A DNA stretch of 64,000 nt from Sphingomonas desiccabilis. GTDB lineage: Bacteria; Pseudomonadota; Alphaproteobacteria; Sphingomonadales; Sphingomonadaceae. The DNA lies in NCBI RefSeq assembly GCF_004135605.1, contig NZ_SDPT01000002.1, positions 682,001-746,000 on the forward strand, written 5' to 3'. Below are positions 21,106 through 29,568 of this stretch, piece after piece. The first letter of the stretch is position 1; each line of letters starts with the position of its first letter. The translations under genes and the position numbers were made by a program. The notes under the pieces are model-generated. The model had not been told where the DNA came from, ran no database searches, and saw only the letters and a list, made by a program, of their open reading frames with translations.

Positions 21106-21681
21106 ATGCGTAAGTTCACGCTTGCGGCCGCTGCCGCCGCCGCCTTCGTCGCCATGCCGGCTTATGCGCAGGACGAGGCCCCCGACGGCTCGCGCGCGTT
21201 CGGCATCGATCCGTATGTCGCCGTGCTGGGTGGCTGGGAGCAGTTCGACAACGAGCCGAACGAAGCAGGCATTCCGGCCGCGACTCGTGGCCGCCTCGAC
21301 GGCAGCCTGGTTCAGGGCATCGTCGGCTTCAACGTCCCGCTCGGTCCCGTGTTCGTGGGCGCCGAAGGCAATGTCGCCAAGGGCATCTCGGGCGACATCG
21401 ACTGGGAATATGGCGTTGCCGGCCGCGCGGGTGTCCGCGCCGGTGAGAGCGGCCTGATCTACGGCAAGGTCGGCTACCAGTGGGTCAACTTCGCCGCCTT
21501 CGGCAAGGACAGCCCCGACTATCACGCCATGACCTACGGCCTCGGCTTCGAAGTCGGTCCGAAGGACATCGGTCTCGGCGGTCTCACCGACAACGCCGGC
21601 TTCCGCTTCCGCGCGGAAGTCACCACCTTCGGTGACGCCCAGAGCCTCCGCCCGATGGCGGGTGTGGTTGCGCACTTCTAA
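21106..21681 (+). CDS. Outer-membrane beta-barrel protein (opacity/porin-like)
   Basis: A 191-residue protein. The signal peptide (residues 1-21) ends MPAYAQ. The rest alternates short amphipathic strands (IDPYVAVLGGWEQFDN, GSLVQGIVGFNVPLGPVFVG, GLIYGKVGYQWVNFA, TYGLGFEVGP, GFRFRAEVTTFG) and ends in Phe (AGVVAHF), as expected for an eight-stranded barrel of the OmpA/Opa-like type. It probably has a structural or surface role. The gene is monocistronic, with a good terminator 30 bases after the stop. Specific function is unknown. Confidence 0.75.
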   Translation: MRKFTLAAAAAAAFVAMPAYAQDEAPDGSRAFGIDPYVAVLGGWEQFDNEPNEAGIPAATRGRLDGSLVQGIVGFNVPLGPVFVGAEGNVAKGISGDIDWEYGVAGRAGVRAGESGLIYGKVGYQWVNFAAFGKDSPDYHAMTYGLGFEVGPKDIGLGGLTDNAGFRFRAEVTTFGDAQSLRPMAGVVAHF

Positions 21682-21711
21682 GCGCGCGATCGTGTAACTG
21701 CGTACCGGAAG

Positions 21712-21745
21712 GGGCGGGGTTCGGTTTGCCGGACCCCGCCCTTTC
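21712..21745 (+). terminator. Terminator after outer-membrane protein gene
   Basis: GGGCGGGGT pairs with ACCCCGCCC around a short loop that itself can pair (CGG/CCG), followed by TTTC. Confidence 0.8.
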
Positions 21746-21833
21746 TGCATGTGCGGGCAAGGCGATGCCCCGGCGGCATCGCGGGCGTGCAGGACCCTGG
21801 CCGGACGAGCAGGCGCGCACTATCCTCCTGCCC

Positions 21834-22508
21834 ATGAACCTTCCCACCGTCTCCATCCCGACCGTCGCCATCCACGGCAGCAGCGCCTGCTTCCCGGTGC
21901 GGCGCATCTTCTGTGTCGGCCAGAACTATGCCGAACATGCCCGCGAGATGGGGAGCGATCCCGAGCGGCAGCAGCCGTTCTTCTTTGCCAAGCCTGCCGA
22001 TGCCGTGGTGGCGAGTGGAACCACCCTCCCGTTCCCGAGCCGCACGCAGAACCTGCACCACGAGGTGGAACTGGTGATCGCGCTGGGCGAGGGCGGTGCC
22101 GATGTCCCCACGCAAGACGCCGAGCGGCTCATCTTCGGCTGTGCGGTGGGGATCGACCTCACCCGGCGGGACCTTCAGGCAGTCGCCAAGAAGGCAGGGC
22201 GGCCATGGGACATGGCCAAGGGGTTCGACCAGTCGGCCCCGGTCGGCGCGATCGTGCCGGGAGCGCTTCCAGCGAGGGCATCGGCGATCACGCTGGAGGT
22301 CAACGGCAGCCGTCGCCAGTCCGGCGTGCTGTCCGACATGATCTGGTCCCCGGCCGAAATCCTGGCGATCCTGTCCAACTATGTGCGCCTGGCACCCGGC
22401 GACCTGATCTTTACCGGCACGCCGTCGGGCGTGGGGCCGCTCAACCGAGGCGATCAGGTGACGGCAAGCGTCGAGGGCCTGCCGCCGGTCCGCATCGAAC
22501 TCGCCTGA
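21834..22508 (+). CDS. Fumarylacetoacetate hydrolase family protein
   Basis: A 224-residue cytoplasmic enzyme of the FAH superfamily, which hydrolyses or decarboxylates acylpyruvate-type substrates using a divalent metal. Conserved segments are IFCVGQNYAEHAREMG, PFFFAKPADAV, LHHEVELVIALG (metal-binding acidic residues), AVGIDLTRRDLQ, KGFDQSAPVGAIVP and GDLIFTGTPSGVGP. The short length (about 220) and the Q-N-Y-x-x-H motif match the FahD1/YcgM-like acylpyruvase and oxaloacetate decarboxylase group rather than true FAH. I start at ATG 21834 because the longer frame lacks the family N-terminus. No catabolic genes lie nearby. Confidence 0.87.
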   Translation: MNLPTVSIPTVAIHGSSACFPVRRIFCVGQNYAEHAREMGSDPERQQPFFFAKPADAVVASGTTLPFPSRTQNLHHEVELVIALGEGGADVPTQDAERLIFGCAVGIDLTRRDLQAVAKKAGRPWDMAKGFDQSAPVGAIVPGALPARASAITLEVNGSRRQSGVLSDMIWSPAEILAILSNYVRLAPGDLIFTGTPSGVGPLNRGDQVTASVEGLPPVRIELA

Positions 22509-22512
22509 ATGC

Positions 22513-22548
22513 AAAAGAGGCGCAGTCCGCAGGGACCGCGCCTCTTTC
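22513..22548. terminator. Bidirectional terminator between convergent genes
   Basis: AAAGAGGCGC and GCGCCTCTTT form a 10-bp stem, with extra pairing of GTCC and GGAC inside the loop. It lies between the stop of the hydrolase at 22508 and the minus-strand receptor stop at 22570. Confidence 0.8.
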
Positions 22549-22569
22549 ATAGTCAGCAGCGACCTTTCG

Positions 22570-25392
22570 TCAGAAGCGGAAGCGAACACCGAGCGAATAT
22601 GCGCGCTCCAGGTACAGGACCTGACGCGTGTAGGCATCGCCCACGTCGTTATACTCGCGGGTACGGCGAAGCGGGTTGCCGAGCAGGTTCACGATGTCGA
22701 ACGCGATCGTCACATTGTCGATCGGCGTCAGCGAGGTCGAGAAGTCGAGCTGCCCGCGACCGCGCTCCACGATCGCGTGCGCCGTGGGATCGAATGTTTC
22801 GAGCGTGTAGGCGGTGATGAACTTCGAGCGATAGTTGTAGGCGAGGCGCGCCGAGAACTGCTTGCGCTCGTACAGGCCAACGACGTTATAGGCCCAGCGG
22901 GACACGCCCGGGAACGCTTCCTGTCCGCCGCCGCGGGTTTCCGCGAAGCTCGGGATCAGGTCGCCCTTGGCATCGATGTAGGTACCGTTCGCCTGAATGC
23001 CGAAGCCCTTGGCCCAGTCCGGCAGCCCCTCAAAGTCGAGGAAGCTGGTGAACGTCACTTCGGCGCCCTGCAGCCGCGTCTTGCCCAGGTTGACCGGGCG
23101 GGCGATGCGCAGCCCGTCGACCGAGCGATCGTCGACCGTCGCCAGGAAGCCGGCGGCATCGTGGCGGAACAGCGCGGCCGTGAACGACCCAGTGCGCGAG
23201 AAATAATACTCCAGGCTGATGTCGTAGTTGTCCGAAGTGAGCGGCTTCAAGTCCGGATTGCCGGCCGAACCGCCACGACGCAGGCGCTCGACGCAGGCGG
23301 CCGTGGTGGGGTCATCGTTGCAGGGATCGTCCGGCGCAAGCACGACCGGCTGTCCGAGCGAGAGGTTCGGACGCAGGTCGAAGAAGTTCGGCCGCGTGCG
23401 GGTCTGGGTATAGGCCAGGCGCAGCTGCAGCTCGTCGGTGAGGCCGATGCGGGCGCTCGCGTTCGGCAGATAGTCGGTATAGTCGTTGCCCGCGCTGATC
23501 GCCGGGTAGGAGAGGATCTCTGCCCCGTTTTCGTCGAGCCCTTCGACGACACGCGAGAAGCCGTCGATCTTGGTCTTGGTCTTGACCGCGCGCAGGCCGA
23601 CGACACCGTCGACGACTGTCGAGCCGAGGTCGAAGCCGTACTTCACCTGGGCATAGGCGGCGTAGGACTTCTCGTTCGCGCGGAAGTTTTCGGCCGGATT
23701 GAACGGCGGCACGCCTTCGGGCACGCCGAAGAAGCTACGCAGGTCGACGATGCTGTCCCGCATGCTGTCGCGCGTGGGAGCCGCGAAGAAGACGTTCGGC
23801 TGCGCCCGATTGTAGGTGAAGCCCGGCAGCATCGTCCGGATGTCGAGGCCCGGCAGCGAGGTGAGCGGGACGCGATCTTCTTCGTTGTTGATGTAGAGGT
23901 TGCCGAGGTCGCGCCCGGCCTTGCGGTCCGAATAGCGGACGCCGACGTCGATGCGCTTCAGGAAGCCGAGGTCGAGATCATAGGACAGGTCGGCACGCGT
24001 CTGCCAGTCCTGGCCGCTGACGACCAGCCGCTCCTGCCACAGGCCGCGGCTGATGTAGTTCGCCGGGTCGGTGATGTCGAAGTCCACGAACGTCTGGGTC
24101 GGCCCGCCGTCCTTTGCAGTCTCGAACTGGACGTTGCGCACCGGCGAGCTCGCCATCGCATAGTCGATGTTGATGACGCTCGTGCTGTACGTGCTGTCGG
24201 TATAGGCGACGTCGGCCGAGAGCCGCAGCCGGTCCTTGGTCCAGATCGCGCCGGCGCCGGCCTGATAGGTGTCGGTCTTGCCGTTGAACGAGCCGGTATA
24301 GCCGTCGGGACGCGATGCGCCGGTGACGGTCGCGCTGCCGATCTGGTTGGTGCCGCCGATCGTCTCGACGTTGGTCAGCGTCAGGTCCCCGTAGATGGGG
24401 ATGAACATCCAGCGGTTATAATCCTTCGAGCGGAAGCCCTGGTACAGGCCGTCGGCGTAGATCTCGAGCTCCGGCGTCGGCTTCCACTGGAAGGCGGCAT
24501 TGGCGGACGGGCGATAGCGGTTGCCATAGCCCAGGAAATTGCCCTGTGCGTCCGGGAAGCGCAGGCCAGCGGCGGCGCCGGGTGCGCGGTTCGACACCGT
24601 TCCATCCGCGTTGGTGACGTTGGTGGTGGCGATGACCAGCGACTGCTCGCGGGTGGAGTCGAGGAAGTTGACGCCGACATAGGAGGCGTTGAGCAGCAGG
24701 CCCATCTCGCCCATGCCGGTATCCCAGCGATTGCTGATCAGCAGGTTGCCGTTGGGCACGATCTTTTCGGACTGCTGCGACAGCACGCCGTTGAGCGAGC
24801 CCGAAAGCTCAAAGCCCTTGAAGTCGAACGGCTTGCGGCCGCGCACGTTGATCGAGCCGGCGATGCCGCCCTCGATCTGCGGGGCGAGGCCCGACTTGTA
24901 CACTTCGAGCGCAGCGACGGTGCCGGCCGGGAAGTCCTGGATTGCGACGTAGCGACCTTCCGCCGTGAAGATCTGGCGACCGTTATAGGTGGTGGTGAGG
25001 TCGGGAAGACCGCGCACGGTGACGCCCGCTGCCTCACCGCCGCCGCGGGTGACGTTGACGCCCGCGACGCGCTGAAGTGCCGACGACGCAAAGGTGTCGG
25101 GCAGCTTGCCGATGTCTTCGGCGACGACCGCGTCGACGATGCCTTCCGAGTTGCGCTTGATCGCGGCTGCGGTGGCAAGGCTGCGGCGCAGGCCGGTGAC
25201 GACGATCGCGTCGCTTGCCGCTTCGCCCGTATCCGCCTGTGCGGGGAGGGACTCCTGAGCGGACGCCGGCGTGCCCCCCTCGGCGGTCTGCCCCGAAGCC
25301 GGAACCTGCACGTCCTGGCCCCATGCCGCCGGCGCACTCGTCAGCAGTGCGAGCGCGGAAGTGGTGACGCAAAGACGCCTTCTCTTGATCAT
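22570..25392 (-). CDS. TonB-dependent outer-membrane receptor (third of three)
   Basis: A 940-residue receptor of a different subfamily from the first two. The signal peptide ends APAAWGQ. A Gln/Ala-rich linker precedes the TonB box AIVVTGLRRSL. The plug contains EDIGKLPDTFASSALQRVAG and VTVRGLPDLTTTYNGRQIF, the pattern of the Xanthomonas/Caulobacter-type receptors (TIGR01782-like) often linked to carbohydrate uptake. The barrel ends GVRFRF. ATG 25392 has GGAGGA 6 bases upstream. No sugar-degrading gene or regulator lies beside it, so the ligand is unknown. Confidence 0.92.
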   Translation of the reverse strand: MIKRRRLCVTTSALALLTSAPAAWGQDVQVPASGQTAEGGTPASAQESLPAQADTGEAASDAIVVTGLRRSLATAAAIKRNSEGIVDAVVAEDIGKLPDTFASSALQRVAGVNVTRGGGEAAGVTVRGLPDLTTTYNGRQIFTAEGRYVAIQDFPAGTVAALEVYKSGLAPQIEGGIAGSINVRGRKPFDFKGFELSGSLNGVLSQQSEKIVPNGNLLISNRWDTGMGEMGLLLNASYVGVNFLDSTREQSLVIATTNVTNADGTVSNRAPGAAAGLRFPDAQGNFLGYGNRYRPSANAAFQWKPTPELEIYADGLYQGFRSKDYNRWMFIPIYGDLTLTNVETIGGTNQIGSATVTGASRPDGYTGSFNGKTDTYQAGAGAIWTKDRLRLSADVAYTDSTYSTSVINIDYAMASSPVRNVQFETAKDGGPTQTFVDFDITDPANYISRGLWQERLVVSGQDWQTRADLSYDLDLGFLKRIDVGVRYSDRKAGRDLGNLYINNEEDRVPLTSLPGLDIRTMLPGFTYNRAQPNVFFAAPTRDSMRDSIVDLRSFFGVPEGVPPFNPAENFRANEKSYAAYAQVKYGFDLGSTVVDGVVGLRAVKTKTKIDGFSRVVEGLDENGAEILSYPAISAGNDYTDYLPNASARIGLTDELQLRLAYTQTRTRPNFFDLRPNLSLGQPVVLAPDDPCNDDPTTAACVERLRRGGSAGNPDLKPLTSDNYDISLEYYFSRTGSFTAALFRHDAAGFLATVDDRSVDGLRIARPVNLGKTRLQGAEVTFTSFLDFEGLPDWAKGFGIQANGTYIDAKGDLIPSFAETRGGGQEAFPGVSRWAYNVVGLYERKQFSARLAYNYRSKFITAYTLETFDPTAHAIVERGRGQLDFSTSLTPIDNVTIAFDIVNLLGNPLRRTREYNDVGDAYTRQVLYLERAYSLGVRFRF

Positions 25393-26029
25393 ATATCCTC
25401 CCCCAGCATCATCATTACGCGGCAGCTTTGCGCCGTTCGTATATGTCCGATAATAGAGCGCCCACGCTTGGCGATTTGCAAGTATCCCAGGCGGCGCCTC
25501 TGCACGAAAGCTCCACTGTGGCTATTCTGACACAGTAGCTGGTCCGTAGTTCGGCGGTCCGGCAGGGCACGGCGCCAGCTTAGTGGGTATTTCATTCGTC
25601 TGAAATGGACGAAACGCCGATCCAAGTTGAACCCAAGTACCCTGGCTACGCGGGGCAGGAAAGCTAAGCTGATCTCCTGACTCTTGATGATGGGGCGGGG
25701 GTGGCGAGTGCAGGAGCGTGCCTGTATTTCTTGCGTGTCCGAGCGCGAGGACTGCCGTCGCAAGAGACATTCTTCCGCCCGAGGTGGTCGACGGTCCGCA
25801 CAGACTGGCGGACCGCTCCCGATTGTACCGCGCGATCCCCTTCCGGGGGGGAGAACCTCGGCCGGGCCAGGTGGCGTGCCGTTCGCTTCAGTTGCACCAC
25901 CCGCTTCATGGTGCAGTCCTACGGAAGCTGCGGTCGGCGCCGGGCCCGGGCGAGTAGGTGTGCGGCGGGGTGTGACCCCCATTCCGCCGCACACCGCTTC
26001 TGCCGCGATCTCGGCGAGCCGGGGCCGCG
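25393..26029. other. Intergenic region upstream of third TonB receptor and the double glycosyltransferase
   Basis: About 640 bases between divergent genes. The first 250 are relatively AT-rich and should carry the receptor promoter. The rest is GC-rich; frames are open on both strands, but their translations are low-complexity Arg/Pro/Ala text with no domain. I see no gene here. Confidence 0.5.
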
Positions 26030-28423
26030 ATGCCGGCAACGGGGCGTGCCGTGGCCACTGAACCGCCGGCGACGTCGCATCGACGAACGCGAAGCTTCGG
26101 CCGCCGAGGATTGGCCGACGCGCCACCGGACCGCCTCGCGCCCACGGATGCACTGAAAAGGGAAAGGGAAGCCGAGGCGGCGCGTGGCCGCGGCTCGGCG
26201 GCGCTGCCGCGGATTGCGGCGTCGCCGGCTGGGCCGACGTGCTCAGGGTGGGCGACTCAAGAGGCCGGTGTCGTCGCGGACCCAGGCGTGCCCCAAGGGG
26301 CCGACGTCGTCGCGGACCCAAGCGTGCCCGAAGAGGCCGATGTCGTCGCGGACCCAAGCGTGCCCCAAGAGGCCGATGTCGTCGCAGACCCAGGCGTGGG
26401 TCAAGTGGCCGGTATCGTTGGCGACGCCCGCGTTCGGCCGGCCGGGATCGTTGCTGATCCGGCCGCGAGGCAGGGGGCAGCCATCGGCGGGCGGCCGCGG
26501 GACAGCGCGGTCCCAAGCCCTGCGGCCCGGCAGTCCTCCTCGCCCGAGCCCTCTGCCGCCGCGCTCCTGCACGGGCTGCGCATCGTGCATGTGGTCCGGC
26601 AGTTCGCGCCTGGCGTGGGGGGGATGGAGGACTACGTCCGGCAACTGGCGCTGCAGCAGCGGGCGGCGGGGATGGTGGTGCGGATCGTCACCCTGGATCG
26701 CATCTTCGACCAGCAGCAGCCGGCGCGGCTGGCCGCGCGGGAGTGGATCGATCGGTTAGAGGTGGTGCGGCTGCCGTGGTGGGGATCGAAACGGTATCCG
26801 ATTGCGCGGGGCGTGCTTCCCGCATTGGCAGACGCCGATCTGGTGCATGTCCATGGCGTCGACTTCTTCTGCGACTTCCTGGCGGCGACACGGGGAGTGC
26901 ATCGCAAGCGGCTGGTGCTGTCGACCCACGGCGGCTTCTTTCACACCCCCTTCGCCGCGCGCGCCAAGCGATGGTTCTTTCACCTGGTGACGCGCCGCAG
27001 CCTTCGGGGGTTTGCCGCCATCATTCCCTCCAGCATCAGCGATGAAGTGCAGTTTCGGGCGATCCGGTCCGACGGGCTGGAGACGGTCGAGAACGGCGTC
27101 GACCTTGACAAGTTCGAAGATTGTGCGGATCCGACCGCGCACACCATGATCTATTTCGGCCGGCTCGCCCCCAACAAGGGACTGGACCGGCTGATCGACT
27201 GGTTCGCCGAGGTGCATCGGCAGGACCCGTCCTGGCGCCTGATCCTGGCAGGTCGGCCGATGGGCGTGGAGCCGGACACGCTGGCCAGCCAGGTGCGGCT
27301 GTCCGGGATTGCGGAGGCCGTGGAGATCCACCCCTGGCCCACCGATGCCGCGTTGCGGGCGTTGATCGGGCGCAGCAGCGTCTATGTCTGCGCCTCTGCC
27401 TATGAGGGATTCGGGATCGCCGCGGTGGAGGCGATGGCCGCCGGGCTCTATCCGGTGCTCAGCGACATCCCCGCCTTTCGGCGGACGCTCGCGCGGGCAG
27501 GCTATGGAACGCTCGCGACCTTCGCTTCCAATCCGGATGCGGTCGCGCAGACGCTGGCCGGGGTGGAAGCCGGGCTGCGAGGCGCACCCGATGCGGCCCG
27601 GCGCCGTCGCCGGCTCGCTCCGTTCGGCTGGGCGGGGGCGGCAGAGGCGATCGGCCACATCTACCTGCGCGCGCTCGGGCGCAGCCGGCGGCGGATCGGG
27701 CGGGTCTCGATCACCGTCTCGTGCCGGCGGGAGTTCCTGCGCCTGGTGGACCGCACCCTTTCCAACCCGCAGCGGCCGCCGCTGTTCGTGGCATTCTGCA
27801 ACGCCCACACCGCCAATACCGCGGATCGCGATCCGGCCTTCGCCGCCGCCATGGCAGAGGCGGTGGTGGTCAATGACGGCCTGGGGATCGACCTTGCCAG
27901 TTCGGTCCTGTTCGGAAAGCCGTTCCAGGAGAATCTCGCCGGCACCGACCTGGTCGACCAGGTGCTGGAGCGTACCGCGGCGAGCCTGCGCGTCTTTCTG
28001 GTGGGCAGCGCGCCCGGCGTCGCGGAGCACGCGGCGCGGGTGCTGCGCGATCGCGTCCCCCGGCATCGCGTGGTCGGCACCGCCCATGGCTTCTTCACCG
28101 ATGCGGAGACGCCGGACCTCGTCGCCCGTATTCGCGCAAGCGGCGCCGATCTGGTGCTGGTCGGCATGGGCCATCCCCGCCAGGAAATCTGGTGCGCGAC
28201 CCATTACCGGGAGCTAGGGGCGATCACGATGGCAATTGGCGCCTATCTCGATTTCCTCGCCGGGGAGGTCCGGCGCGCGCCGCACTGGATGCGACGGGTG
28301 CGATGCGAATGGATCTACCGGCTCGTCCAGGAACCGCGCCGGCTATGGCGCCGGTACCTCGTCGGCAATCTCCGGTTCCTCGCGCGGCTGGTGGCGCAAT
28401 GGTATCGCGGTGCCCGTATCTGA
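26030..28423 (+). CDS. Two-domain glycosyltransferase: GT4 fused to GT26 (WecG/TagA/CpsF)
   Basis: A frame of 797 codons whose start is uncertain. Residues about 180-545 form a GT4 retaining glycosyltransferase: RIVHVVRQFAPGVGGMEDYV at its start, STHGGFFHTPFA, YFGRLAPNKGLDRLIDWF, and the E-x7-E motif in EGFGIAAVE. Residues about 560-790 form a GT26 enzyme: FCNAHTANTADRD, VVNDGLGIDLAS, NLAGTDLVDQVL, VGMGHPRQEIWC and GAYLDFLAGEVRRAPHWMRR. Each type normally is a separate protein adding successive sugars to a lipid-linked exopolysaccharide repeat (as GumH and GumM do in xanthan). The first 180 residues are low-complexity and carry 12-residue repeats. No other polysaccharide gene is adjacent. GTG 26396 or 26411 are alternative starts. 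Confidence 0.8.
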   Translation: MPATGRAVATEPPATSHRRTRSFGRRGLADAPPDRLAPTDALKREREAEAARGRGSAALPRIAASPAGPTCSGWATQEAGVVADPGVPQGADVVADPSVPEEADVVADPSVPQEADVVADPGVGQVAGIVGDARVRPAGIVADPAARQGAAIGGRPRDSAVPSPAARQSSSPEPSAAALLHGLRIVHVVRQFAPGVGGMEDYVRQLALQQRAAGMVVRIVTLDRIFDQQQPARLAAREWIDRLEVVRLPWWGSKRYPIARGVLPALADADLVHVHGVDFFCDFLAATRGVHRKRLVLSTHGGFFHTPFAARAKRWFFHLVTRRSLRGFAAIIPSSISDEVQFRAIRSDGLETVENGVDLDKFEDCADPTAHTMIYFGRLAPNKGLDRLIDWFAEVHRQDPSWRLILAGRPMGVEPDTLASQVRLSGIAEAVEIHPWPTDAALRALIGRSSVYVCASAYEGFGIAAVEAMAAGLYPVLSDIPAFRRTLARAGYGTLATFASNPDAVAQTLAGVEAGLRGAPDAARRRRRLAPFGWAGAAEAIGHIYLRALGRSRRRIGRVSITVSCRREFLRLVDRTLSNPQRPPLFVAFCNAHTANTADRDPAFAAAMAEAVVVNDGLGIDLASSVLFGKPFQENLAGTDLVDQVLERTAASLRVFLVGSAPGVAEHAARVLRDRVPRHRVVGTAHGFFTDAETPDLVARIRASGADLVLVGMGHPRQEIWCATHYRELGAITMAIGAYLDFLAGEVRRAPHWMRRVRCEWIYRLVQEPRRLWRRYLVGNLRFLARLVAQWYRGARI
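26258..26437 (+). repeat. Tandem 36-bp repeat, four close copies plus a decayed fifth
   Basis: Units begin at 26258, 26294, 26330 and 26366, with a degenerate unit at 26402. Within each, GGCCGATGTCGTCGCGGACC and the following GCGTGCCC are nearly identical. The 36-bp period is 12 codons, so the frame of the glycosyltransferase reads EADVVADPSVPQ repeatedly. There are no spacers, so this is not a CRISPR array. Confidence 0.9.
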
Positions 28424-28679
28424 AGGGGGAAGCTCTTGCCGCCGGTCACCCCGAAGGCGGTCGTTCACGACCTATGGCGATCGGCCCGGCCGCTACCACG
28501 CCGGCGGTGATCCGCCTTCGAGGGCGAAGGGCTGCGCCGAAGTCGAGACGGCGCGGCACCGAAGTGGCGCCGTCCCGGCCGCAGCCGCAACGGCCGGGGG
28601 CGCCGCCTTCGGTGAGAGGCTGGTGCAGCCGCCGCATGGAACGTCGCTGCATTCGATCCCCCTCCCGCGCCCCGCGCCC

Positions 28680-29243
28680 TCAAGTCGGCTGGGCCGCGCT
28701 CCCGGAGCCGGGCTTCGTCAGTCGGCTGGCGATCGACAGATAGAAGTCGCAGACGTCGGCAACATCATCGGCGGTGATGATCAGCTGTTCGCCGACCGGG
28801 AACTGCTTGAGCGGCCCCGCACGATCGGGGGCATCGGCCCAGCCGACCGTCAGCCAGGGGGAGCCTGCCACGTCGCCCCGCGTCACCATCCCGCTGCAAT
28901 GGAAGAGGCAGTCGCGCGCCCGGCCCAGGGCACGGAGCCGGGCATGTTCGCCGTCCGGCCGCCGCGAGCCGGTCAGGAGCGCGCGCAGCTTGTTCGCGGT
29001 GTTGCGTTCCGCGGGGGAGGGGGAACGGCCGGTCGCGATCGCCACCTCGTCCACCAGCACGTTCAGGAAGCGGTCGAGCTCGCGAAACCCGTTGCCGATC
29101 ACCTTGGTGCGGTAGCGGCCGAGGATCGGGGTCCGCGCTTGCAGCGGCTCGGCATACAGGCCGGCCGCAAGGAAGCGCGCACCCTGTCGCAGCGTCGCCT
29201 CGGCCCGGGCAAGCGGTGCGTGCGTCAGGGAAGGGCTGGGCAT
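28680..29243 (-). CDS. Uncharacterised protein with HEPN-like R-x4-H motif; possible toxin
   Basis: A 187-residue soluble, mostly helical protein that I do not recognise as a named family. ATG 29243 (MPSPSLTHAPL) is used, 10 bases after the stop of the preceding gene; the longer frame overlaps that gene. Helical segments include FRELDRFLNVLVDEVAIATG (residues 53-72) and a later helix with RDCLFH (R110, H115). An R-x4-6-H motif with a polar residue after the Arg is the active-site signature of HEPN ribonucleases, often toxins. Being the last gene after an antitoxin-like protein fits that idea. The motif is short and could be chance. Toxin function is inference. Confidence 0.6.
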   Translation of the reverse strand: MPSPSLTHAPLARAEATLRQGARFLAAGLYAEPLQARTPILGRYRTKVIGNGFRELDRFLNVLVDEVAIATGRSPSPAERNTANKLRALLTGSRRPDGEHARLRALGRARDCLFHCSGMVTRGDVAGSPWLTVGWADAPDRAGPLKQFPVGEQLIITADDVADVCDFYLSIASRLTKPGSGSAAQPT

Positions 29244-29253
29244 GCGGCGTCGG

Positions 29254-29565
29254 TCAGCCGGCAGTGGCGCGCCCGGCGATCGCGTGCTCGACTGCCGCAA
29301 GGCCGGCGTCGCTTCCGACCGCGAGATCGAGCGGACGTCCTTCCAGAACCGGATCATGGCTGTTGAGAAAGGCGATCGCCTCGTCGCGGCCGCCCAGCAT
29401 GCGAAACGCCATCAGGGTGATACGCCCCTGGCGGTCGGCCTCTTCCGGCGACAGTCGTGGCGCCTTGTAGCGGCTCACGAACTGGCGGCGTTTCGGCCGC
29501 TGGAGCGAGTCCGCAGGCTCTTCAGCGCTCCGGTTGGCGGTTGGCGTGGTGGACTTGTCCGTCAT
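29254..29565 (-). CDS. MbcA/ParS/Xre antitoxin-like protein (DUF2384-type C-terminus)
   Basis: A 103-residue protein. Its first 40 residues are polar and probably disordered. Residues about 41-98 resemble the toxin-binding domain of MbcA/ParS/Xre antitoxins: RITLMAFRMLGGRDEAIAFL, then NSHDPVLEGRPLDLAVG and GLAAVEHAIAG, matching the family pattern of a WL/FL-N helix, a P-x-L-x-G-R-x-P-L-x-L turn and a final helix. There is no obvious helix-turn-helix. The usual partner of this domain is a RES-domain toxin, which is not seen here; instead the downstream gene has a HEPN-like motif. The gene is 3 bases after the 57-residue gene, so the three are one operon. Confidence 0.65.
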   Translation of the reverse strand: MTDKSTTPTANRSAEEPADSLQRPKRRQFVSRYKAPRLSPEEADRQGRITLMAFRMLGGRDEAIAFLNSHDPVLEGRPLDLAVGSDAGLAAVEHAIAGRATAG

Positions 29566-29568
29566 TGT

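Noticed and set aside
22777..25530. A 917-codon plus-strand frame opposite the third TonB receptor
   Set aside because: It is an antisense shadow: low-complexity translation and no ribosome binding site, while the minus strand encodes a complete receptor.
26258..26437. 36-bp repeats as a CRISPR array
   Set aside because: The units are directly adjacent with no spacers, and the copies are in frame with a coding sequence; no cas genes are nearby.
25389..26516. A 375-codon minus-strand frame, with HAWVRDD repeats, opposite the repeat region
   Set aside because: The repeats follow from the 36-bp period being a multiple of three in every frame; the rest is low-complexity, and it overlaps the receptor start.
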